NCBI GenBank assembly: GCA_046719575.1
Contig: JBDNCP010000231.1
Coordinates: forward strand, 1-6,353
Direction: 5' to 3'
Length of the DNA: 6,353 bases
Source of the DNA: Thermoleptolyngbya sp046719575
GTDB taxonomy: Bacteria > Cyanobacteriota > Cyanobacteriia > Elainellales > Elainellaceae
The position numbers were made by a program, and so were the translations under genes. The notes beneath the pieces are model-generated. The model ran no database searches. It had not been told where the DNA came from and worked only from the letters and a program-made list of their open reading frames with translations. Position 1 is the stretch's first letter. Each line of letters opens with the position of its first letter. Positions 1 through 4,624 of the stretch are shown here, piece after piece.

Positions 1-1
1 T

Positions 2-16
2 TGCAAATGTTTTGCA
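2..16. other. Small perfect hairpin TGCAAA-N3-TTTGCA
   Basis: A 6-bp perfect stem (TGCAAA / TTTGCA) with a 3-nt loop lies 24 nt past the stop codon of the minus-strand transporter gene. It sits where a terminator would be, but no T-tract follows it on the minus strand and the stem is AT-rich, so an intrinsic terminator is doubtful. A very similar hairpin occurs at 3912-3928, on the far side of the two minus-strand genes. Confidence 0.3.
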
Positions 17-39
17 GTGGCTCTGGGGACACAGGGCGG

Positions 40-1329
40 CTAATCTCCCGGCTCTGCGTTTTTGTCTGGAGAGATGGACTCCGTTGGGGTTGCCGATTTG
101 CCTGGATTGCCAGCCATGCTGCCAGTCATGTAAGTGGTTTCAGCGATCGCCTCGGCCGGGTCGCCAGACGGGTCGTTGGTCGGGTCGTTGGGCAGGCGGG
201 CTGTGCCTGGAGGCTCAGAGGCAGACGGGGTGTGCGTGTGCGTATCGGCAGGAAAGTTGGGTAATCCGTCCGCAGGGGCGATCGCACCTTCTCGATGTTC
301 AAATTCGGGATTCGTCCACTGATCCAGCACATCGTGAATCACCACTTCGCGCAGCAAGATGCGGACAATAATGACCAGCGGAATCGCCAAAAACAGCCCC
401 AAAAATCCAAAAAAGGACGCAAAAGCAAACTGAGCCAACAGCGTTACCGCAGGCAGCAGCGACACCTGCTGTCCCATCACCACGGGCACTAAGAGAAACT
501 GCTCAAGCTGCTGAATCAGAATGTAGGCAATCAGCACGCCCAGCGCCTTGACGGGGGAATCGATCAGGGCGATCGCCACAGGCGCAATCGTACTCAGCAC
601 CGGCCCCAGGTTGGGAATAGCCTCCATCAGCCCGGCCACCAGCGCATTCGCCAGCACCAGCTTCACCCCCAAAATTTGCAGCACAATGCCGCTGACGATG
701 GCGATCACTACCATGTTGATCAGCGTGCCGATAATCCAGCCCACCAGATCCGCCTCGCACAGCGTTAGAATTTCGTCGGCGCGGCGGCGATAAAACGACG
801 GCACCAACCGCAAAAATCCCTGGCGATAGGGCTGCGGGTTGATTAGCAGCATGATCGTCAGCATCAGCACGAAGAGAAAGCTAACGCCGACGTTAAAAAA
901 ACCAGAAAATGCGCGAAAGAAGTTATTCGCCAGCCCCGTCACAAACGGCTGGAGTTGGTTAAACAGATCGTTAAAGTTGGGAACTAGCTCGGCCGCTCCA
1001 CCCGGTAGCCGATCGACCAGCCAGTCCAGCCCCAGCCGCAGTTGGTTCAATCCCTGGGGTACAAGCTCTGTCAGCAGTTGAAACTGATCTAGAAACGGCG
1101 GCACGATGATTGCAACAAACAGGGTCACGATGAGCAGCAGACCCACAATGGAAAAAATTGCCGCAGCCCCACGGGGAATGCCATACTTGCCCATCCAGCG
1201 CACCAGCCGATTGAGCGCCGTGGCAAACACAACGCCCACAAACATCAGCAGCAGCAATTGCTGAATTGACCAGAGGATATAGATAGCCGCAATCAAGGCC
1301 AGCAACCCGATCCATTGTCCAAGTTTCAT
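40..1329 (-). CDS. AI-2E family transporter (PerM/YdiK-like permease) with a long hydrophilic C-terminal tail
   Basis: Predicted inner-membrane permease of the AI-2E/PerM superfamily. Numbered from the ATG at 1329 (429 residues), hydrophobic segments lie near 5-40 (probably two), 55-78, 145-165, 198-220, 224-273 (two or three) and 300-328, the usual arrangement with a soluble stretch at about 80-140. Family signatures visible are IPNLGPVLSTIAP (238-250), QLEQFLLVPVVMGQQVSLLP (274-293) and FGFLGLFLAIPL (307-318). Members have been linked to export of autoinducer-2 or other small molecules, or to Na+/H+ exchange; the substrate here cannot be inferred. The frame stays open to a TTG at 1377 (16 more residues, RSSSIPLPPVDKLKP after the start). 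The ATG is preferred because MKLGQWIGLLAL is a typical start for cyanobacterial members; neither start has a strong Shine-Dalgarno sequence. Residues about 340-429 form an unusual Pro/Thr/Ser/Asp-rich tail with short repeats (THTHT, NDPTNDP). The gene lies 142 bp downstream of the repeat-protein gene on the same strand. The family is confident, the function is not. Confidence 0.9.
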   Translation of the reverse strand: MKLGQWIGLLALIAAIYILWSIQQLLLLMFVGVVFATALNRLVRWMGKYGIPRGAAAIFSIVGLLLIVTLFVAIIVPPFLDQFQLLTELVPQGLNQLRLGLDWLVDRLPGGAAELVPNFNDLFNQLQPFVTGLANNFFRAFSGFFNVGVSFLFVLMLTIMLLINPQPYRQGFLRLVPSFYRRRADEILTLCEADLVGWIIGTLINMVVIAIVSGIVLQILGVKLVLANALVAGLMEAIPNLGPVLSTIAPVAIALIDSPVKALGVLIAYILIQQLEQFLLVPVVMGQQVSLLPAVTLLAQFAFASFFGFLGLFLAIPLVIIVRILLREVVIHDVLDQWTNPEFEHREGAIAPADGLPNFPADTHTHTPSASEPPGTARLPNDPTNDPSGDPAEAIAETTYMTGSMAGNPGKSATPTESISPDKNAEPGD

Positions 1330-1395
1330 GGGCTTCAGCTTATCTACTGGGGGAAGGGGAATTGAGGACGATCGCAAGTCTTCGCGACAATCTTA

Positions 1396-1414
1396 ATAGA
1401 AACGGTATAGAAAC
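1396..1414 (-). promoter_or_regulatory. Candidate operator: GTTTCTAT twice at 11-bp period
   Basis: On the minus strand the octamer GTTTCTAT occurs twice (plus-strand ATAGAAAC at 1396-1403 and 1407-1414), start to start 11 bp, or about one helical turn. It lies 67-85 nt upstream of the transporter ATG. An outer inverted repeat GCGACA / TGTCGC (1384-1389 and 1415-1420) encloses it. One-turn direct repeats are typical of response-regulator binding, but the sequence matches no site I can name, so it is only a candidate. Confidence 0.25.
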
Positions 1415-1471
1415 TGTCGCCTCCTTGCCTGATTTCAATTGGTGCTTTGGCCCTTGGCTGGTTAATAGGGT

Positions 1472-3781
1472 TCAATAAGGCGGCGGCGCTTCGTAGATGG
1501 AGCCAGGTTCGGGGCCATTCGGTTCGGCGGGATCGGCGCTAGGAGCCTCCGCTTCAGGCGGCGGATAGTCTGCTCTGGCGGCTTCGGCTTCCTGGGCGCG
1601 GCGGCTAGCCAGGATTTCGTCGCGCTGGGTGCGCCACTGGGCGATCGCCCGCTGGGCTTCGGCATAGAGGGGGCGATCGCGGGCGATCTGGGCGGCGGTG
1701 TCGATGGCTTGCGACAGGCGGACGCGGGCCGCTAGGGCACGGGCTTCGTTGAGGTGCTTGCGGTCTTCGGCAATGCGAACTTCTTCGAGCCGGGCGTTCC
1801 AGGTCTGGATGGCGGCTTGCGCTTCGGCGTAGAGGGCGCGATCGCGACCAATCTTCTCCGCTGTGCGGATGGCGCGGGCGAGGTCGCCGGCCTGGGCAAG
1901 GCGGGCAGCGTTGTCTAGAATAGGGCGATCTTCCAGGGTTTGGATCTGGCGGCTCCAGGTGGCGATCGCCTGCTCGGCCTCGGCCCACAGGGCGCGATCG
2001 CGCGGAATTTGGCGGGCAGTGGCAATTGCAGCTTGCAGGTCGGCGATTTGCCCTGACTCGGCCAGCGCCTGCGCCTGCAACAACTGCGGCATATCCTGAA
2101 TCCGCTGAGTTTCCTGCTGCCAGTGGGCGGCGAGAGTTTGCGCCTGGAGACGACGCGGACGGTCGGGCCCGATCTGCTGAGCCAGACGGCTGGCCCAGTC
2201 TAGCGTCGTGCGTTGCCCTAGGCCGGCCACCAGTCCTGCCGTTTGCAACTGGCGCAGGTCTTCGAGGACGGCGTGCTGCGCGTTGAGTTCGGCCTGGGCG
2301 ATCGCATAAAAGGCGCTAGTAAACGGAATCTCACTAAGGGCGGCAATCGCCTCGCGCACACTCCAAGTCTGGCGCAGCGATGGCAGCCATTGCGCTGCTG
2401 GCTCAGCAATCAATCGCTGGGCGTGGGCCAGCCGCAGCAGGTTTTGCCCCTCTCCCGTTAGGGAATTGACCAAATCGGGCGGCACCTGCTGTGCTAGGGC
2501 TAGCGCCCCGCTGCGATCGCCCGCCTGCCACTGCCCCAGCGCCAAATCCAGCAGCGCTCCACTCCAGGTTTGCAGGTCGGCTTGGGCGGTTTCCCAAGCC
2601 AGGGTTTGGGGGTCGATCTGCTGCACAAGGGCGATCGCCGCCTGAAGACTGGCCAGGGTTTGATTGCCCACTGCCTGCCGCGCCTGATTTAGCCATTGAT
2701 GCGCCGTCTGCTCCTGCAAGATTTGTCGGGTCAGCGCCTCCATGCGGTGTGTTCGCCAGTATTCGCTTTCGACCTGCCCTAACAGGGTGACTTGCTCCGC
2801 CGCCAGTTTCCAGTCCTGATTTCGCAGCGCGTCTTGGGCTTTGCTCCAAAGGGCTTCGCCTTGCTGCCACTGGTTTTGCCACTGGGCGATCGCCGTCTGC
2901 ACATCTGCATAGATCGGGCTACTCGGCGGAATTTGTCGGGCGATCGCCAGCGCGTCCTGTATACCGCTGCTCTCCAAGCGTGTCTCGGCCAAGTCCAAAA
3001 TCTGCGCCGACCATTCTGCCAGCAGCGATTGCCCCTCGCGATATAGCGGGTGATCTGCGGGCCAATTTGCCACCAGATTTACCGCTGCCGCCAAGTCTGC
3101 CAAGTGTCCTGATTTGGCCGCTTCTCGCACGCAAAATAGCCGCTCAGAGTCGGCTGCTGCAAAGGAGATTTTGGAACAGTTTGGCGGCTCTGGAATACGC
3201 GTCAGCCACTCCAGCGACTTCATCCCCAGCCCCGCCAGTCCACAAAACGTCAGCACCCACAGCAGCGACCACGCCAGCGATCGCCCCAATTGCCGATAAG
3301 CCTGCCTCGCAACAGGTCGATTCAGCCATTGCCAGAACCGCTGAGCCGGGTTGGGCGATCGCTCTCGTCGGTGGCGACGCTGGCGCGGCAGATTGGGCGA
3401 CACCAAGACAGTAAGACGAGCTTGGGCAGAGCGCGACGTTGCCCCACGAGAATCCGCCGCCCCCCCTGTGGCTTTGCGGGGGCGAGGAAAACGAGGAAAA
3501 CGATGTTGGGATGCTCGCTGACCCACCGTAGGTTGGGGCACACCCGACGACGGGCGATCGCCCCCGGTCTGCTCTTTCAGCCACGCAGGAAGCATAGCCG
3601 GCAACTCCCCTGGATTCTTGTGTCGCTTGTCGCCCCGTGAATTGGCTTCCAGCCGCGCCGTAGGCATAGCCTGCAACTCAGCACGGCTCTGAAGCGGCCG
3701 TCGAGCCATTGAGCGAAAGCCATTGATATAAAAAGCGTCTCGATGGGCAGAATCACGCGGTGGCCAGGAGTCTCGCGTCAT
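1472..3781 (-). CDS. Membrane-anchored helical-repeat protein of unknown function
   Basis: 769 residues, no family name recognised with confidence; similar cyanobacterial proteins are often loosely labelled chromosome segregation ATPase, but no Walker motif is visible. Residues 1-165 are basic, Arg/Pro/Ser-rich and probably disordered. One membrane segment lies at about 168-187 (SLAWSLLWVLTFCGLAGLGM). By the positive-inside rule the N-terminus is cytoplasmic and the rest extracytoplasmic, where C202 and C217 could form a disulfide. From about 230 to 720 there are about nine degenerate helical units with consensus A-I-x-x-A-x-x-I-P-x-D-R-x-L-Y-x-E-A-Q-x-A-I-A-x-W, centred near 249, 293, 398, 442, 493, 546, 601, 652 and 707; the last three are the most alike. 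They resemble TPR/SEL1-type helix pairs. The tail (about 725-769) is Ala/Glu/Pro-rich and ends PPPY. The first ATG (3781) is used; an ATG at 3709 (MARRPLQS) is an alternative, and neither has a clear Shine-Dalgarno sequence. A scaffold or envelope-organising role is plausible but not shown. Confidence 0.8.
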   Translation of the reverse strand: MTRDSWPPRDSAHRDAFYINGFRSMARRPLQSRAELQAMPTARLEANSRGDKRHKNPGELPAMLPAWLKEQTGGDRPSSGVPQPTVGQRASQHRFPRFPRPRKATGGAADSRGATSRSAQARLTVLVSPNLPRQRRHRRERSPNPAQRFWQWLNRPVARQAYRQLGRSLAWSLLWVLTFCGLAGLGMKSLEWLTRIPEPPNCSKISFAAADSERLFCVREAAKSGHLADLAAAVNLVANWPADHPLYREGQSLLAEWSAQILDLAETRLESSGIQDALAIARQIPPSSPIYADVQTAIAQWQNQWQQGEALWSKAQDALRNQDWKLAAEQVTLLGQVESEYWRTHRMEALTRQILQEQTAHQWLNQARQAVGNQTLASLQAAIALVQQIDPQTLAWETAQADLQTWSGALLDLALGQWQAGDRSGALALAQQVPPDLVNSLTGEGQNLLRLAHAQRLIAEPAAQWLPSLRQTWSVREAIAALSEIPFTSAFYAIAQAELNAQHAVLEDLRQLQTAGLVAGLGQRTTLDWASRLAQQIGPDRPRRLQAQTLAAHWQQETQRIQDMPQLLQAQALAESGQIADLQAAIATARQIPRDRALWAEAEQAIATWSRQIQTLEDRPILDNAARLAQAGDLARAIRTAEKIGRDRALYAEAQAAIQTWNARLEEVRIAEDRKHLNEARALAARVRLSQAIDTAAQIARDRPLYAEAQRAIAQWRTQRDEILASRRAQEAEAARADYPPPEAEAPSADPAEPNGPEPGSIYEAPPPY

Positions 3782-4134
3782 GAGCGGTATCTACTACGGC
3801 GGTATTCAAAAACGGGGTAGCCAGCCCCCTAAACTGGGGCGATCGCCCAACCCGTCAGACAGAGTTGCCAGGAGAGCATTGGGTAGATAGTAGCGAACTC
3901 TGACAGCCCCACTGCAAAAAGTTTGCAGGCATCAGGTAACAGAACCTTTACATCCTGAAACCTGACTCTATGATTTGAAATATAAAGAAAACATTAGAAA
4001 TCGCGGAAACTCTGAAAAAGCCTGTGAATCTAATAATTAAGCAGACGGGGACAGCGTAATAAAGTCCCTGGACGATAAATCTAGTTGTTAAAGCCAAGGG
4101 CGCTGGTTTCCGAGTATGGAAGTTGGCGCTCTCT
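3782..4134. other. Divergent intergenic spacer, proximal part; no gene seen
   Basis: This stretch separates the minus-strand repeat-protein gene from the proB side. It should contain the promoter of the repeat-protein gene, but I cannot pick a convincing -35/-10 pair. It changes from GC-rich with an extended HIP1 site near 3840 to distinctly AT-rich after about 3930. It holds the small hairpin at 3912-3928 and a weak pairing GGGAC / GTCCC around 4045-4075. A 69-codon minus-strand frame runs through the AT-rich part but starts inside the tandem array and resembles no protein. Confidence 0.5.
3912..3928. other. Small perfect hairpin CTGCAAA-AAG-TTTGCAG
   Basis: A 7-bp perfect stem with a 3-nt loop lies 131 nt upstream of the repeat-protein start. 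It shares the TGCAAA...TTTGCA core with the hairpin at 2-16. There is no T-tract on either side, so a terminator function is not supported; it could be an operator-like palindrome or chance. Confidence 0.3.
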
Positions 4135-4178
4135 TTTATTGACCATTTATTGACCATTTATTGACCATTTATTGACCA
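4135..4178. repeat. 11-bp tandem array, four perfect TTTATTGACCA units
   Basis: Four identical head-to-tail units at 4135-4145, 4146-4156, 4157-4167 and 4168-4178. Each contains TTGACC, which resembles a -35 hexamer, at one-helical-turn spacing. Further variant units lie at 4283-4305, after an inserted segment, and a split unit lies on either side of the 92-bp element at 4306-4397. Iteron-like protein binding or simple slippage expansion are both possible; no DnaA box (TTATCCACA) was seen. Confidence 0.9.
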
Positions 4179-4187
4179 TTTTTTATT

Positions 4188-4283
4188 AAACCTCTTGCAT
4201 GAATGCTGTTTTGAGGGTGTGAATCGTAGCGCGGCGGTACCGCGCCACGATTCACGCAAGAAGTCTATTCACGCAAGAAGTCT
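4188..4283. mobile_element. Putative short inverted-repeat element (second MITE type) inside the 11-bp array
   Basis: A left terminus at 4188-4204 (AAACCTCTTGCATGAAT) matches the reverse complement of ATTCACGCAAGAAGTCT at 14 of 17 positions. That right terminus occurs twice in tandem, at 4250-4266 and 4267-4283. Between them is a strong hairpin (4219-4255). The 18-bp sequence TATTGACCATTTTTTATT lies on both sides (4170-4187 and 4283-4300), so the element interrupts the tandem array; a 3-4 bp ATT or TATT target duplication would explain the junctions. No coding capacity. It could instead be a structured repeat built by slippage; the mobile-element reading is inference. Confidence 0.45.
4219..4255. 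other. Strong 16-bp hairpin with one mismatch
   Basis: Arms GTGAATCGT (4219-4227) and ACGATTCAC (4247-4255) pair perfectly. After one A-C mismatch, GCGCGG (4229-4234) pairs with CCGCGC (4240-4245) around the 5-nt loop CGGTA. The stem is GC-rich within an AT-rich region, so it would fold in RNA from either strand. No T-run follows directly, so it is not a classic intrinsic terminator. Its 3' arm overlaps the right terminal repeat of the putative element. Confidence 0.75.
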
Positions 4284-4284
4284 A
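4251..4284. repeat. 17-bp perfect tandem duplication
   Basis: The unit TTCACGCAAGAAGTCTA occurs twice head to tail (4251-4267, 4268-4284). It contains the right terminal repeat of the putative element at 4188-4283, so that element's end has been duplicated. Confidence 0.9.
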
Positions 4285-4305
4285 TTGACCATTTTTTATT
4301 GACCA
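4283..4305. repeat. Continuation of the TTGACCA array (two variant units)
   Basis: Two further units follow the inserted segment: TATTGACCA (4283-4291) and the longer-spaced TTTTTTATTGACCA (4292-4305). The last GACCA (4301-4305) is repeated at 4398-4402 on the other side of the 92-bp element. Confidence 0.8.
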
Positions 4306-4397
4306 TAGGGCTTACGCAGTTGGACTATTTCTCGCGGGCTGCGCCTGCGAGAAATAGTCCGAAATCCAAAAAATTCGTCGCAGGTGCGTCAGTCCTG
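4306..4397. mobile_element. 92-bp MITE-like element, copy 1, with 5-bp target duplication GACCA
   Basis: Non-coding 92-bp element about 89% identical (10 differences by eye) to the copy at 6251-6342 and in the same orientation. The ends are imperfect 13-bp inverted repeats (TAGGGCTTACGCA at left; the right end read in reverse is CAGGACTGACGCA), diverged to 10 of 13 matches. Internally a 17-bp stem (4322-4338 with 4344-4360, one G-T pair) closes on a 5-nt loop. GACCA flanks it directly on both sides (4301-4305 and 4398-4402), and removing the element plus one GACCA restores TTGACCATT of the local array. This is the structure of a non-autonomous element moved in trans. No parent transposase is in the window and I do not assign an IS family. 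Confidence 0.85.
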
Positions 4398-4402
4398 GAC
4401 CA

Positions 4403-4431
4403 TTGATCTTGATACGGATAATTGATATCAA
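4403..4431 (+). promoter_or_regulatory. Weak candidate promoter for leader ORF and proB
   Basis: TTGATC (4403-4408) and TATCAA (4426-4431) match sigma-70-type -35 and -10 hexamers at 4 of 6 positions each with 17-bp spacing, immediately downstream of MITE copy 1. The -10 overlaps the 12-bp palindrome ATTGATATCAAT (4421-4432). If used, it gives a leader of roughly 120 nt before the leader ORF. AT-rich DNA makes chance matches likely. Confidence 0.25.
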
Positions 4432-4435
4432 TATT

Positions 4436-4457
4436 CGCAATTGATCCGCAATTGATC
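4436..4457. repeat. 11-bp perfect tandem duplication CGCAATTGATC
   Basis: Two head-to-tail copies (4436-4446, 4447-4457), followed by another ATTGACC (4458-4464). It has the same period as the array at 4135-4178 but a different unit. Confidence 0.85.
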
Positions 4458-4463
4458 ATTGAC

Positions 4464-4518
4464 CTCCCTCAGGCTTCCGGGAGCCAGTTTCTATAGCTGG
4501 CTTAGGAGCTGGCCTAGG
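4464..4518 (+). other. Structured proB leader: competing hairpins and a 12-bp duplication
   Basis: CTCCC (4464-4468) can pair with GGGAG (4479-4483), and AGCCAG (4482-4487) can pair with CTGGCT (4497-4502); the two stems share two bases and are nearly exclusive. AGCTGGCYTAGG is then duplicated (4495-4506, 4507-4518, one mismatch), giving a second CTGGCC-type partner for the AGCCAG arm. Alternative folding in a 5' leader is compatible with regulation, but no T-run or known riboswitch is recognised. Confidence 0.35.
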
Positions 4519-4545
4519 TTTCTGTAAATCGCGGAAGATTTTGTG

Positions 4546-4549
4546 GGAG
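4546..4549 (+). promoter_or_regulatory. Shine-Dalgarno sequence of the proB leader ORF
   Basis: GGAG within GTGGGAGAG lies 9 nt before the ATG at 4559, near-ideal spacing. It is the only good ribosome-binding site seen upstream of proB, and it serves the leader ORF rather than proB itself. Confidence 0.55.
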
Positions 4550-4558
4550 AGTTCAGAT

Positions 4559-4621
4559 ATGCACTTTTCACAGACGCGCTCTCAGCCTCTTTCCGTTAAG
4601 CCTTTCTTCTACAGTCTTTGA
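4559..4621 (+). CDS. 20-codon leader ORF directly upstream of proB
   Basis: ATG at 4559 opens a 20-residue frame, MHFSQTRSQPLSVKPFFYSL, that ends at TGA 4619-4621, only 3 nt before the proB ATG and in the same frame. It has a GGAG Shine-Dalgarno sequence at 9 nt, whereas the 20 nt before the proB ATG (inside this ORF) hold none. The layout is typical of translational coupling, in which ribosomes ending the leader restart on proB. Two of 20 codons are proline (CCT), too few to argue for proline-dependent attenuation. The peptide resembles nothing I know and may matter only as a translated leader. A chance short ORF remains possible. Confidence 0.45.
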   Translation: MHFSQTRSQPLSVKPFFYSL

Positions 4622-4624
4622 AAC

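Noticed and set aside
503..760. Frames inside the AI-2E gene on both strands
   Set aside because: They are shadows of a clear membrane-protein gene, caused by GC-rich codon bias.
2403..2882. 159-codon minus-strand frame inside the repeat-protein gene
   Set aside because: It lies entirely within the 769-codon gene in another frame; its Ala/Gly/Pro/Arg-rich composition is a GC artefact.
3290..3640. Plus-strand 116-codon frame opposite the repeat-protein N-terminus
   Set aside because: It is antisense to a better-supported gene, Arg/Pro-rich with no motif.
3948..4157. 69-codon minus-strand ORF in the divergent spacer
   Set aside because: It starts inside the 11-bp tandem array, lies in AT-rich DNA, has no clear ribosome site and looks like no known protein.
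4135..4178. Replication origin iterons or CRISPR array
   Set aside because: The 11-bp units have no spacers, and no DnaA boxes or rep/dnaA gene are nearby.
4219..4255. Intrinsic terminator
   Set aside because: The stem is strong but no T-run follows on either strand within the usual distance.
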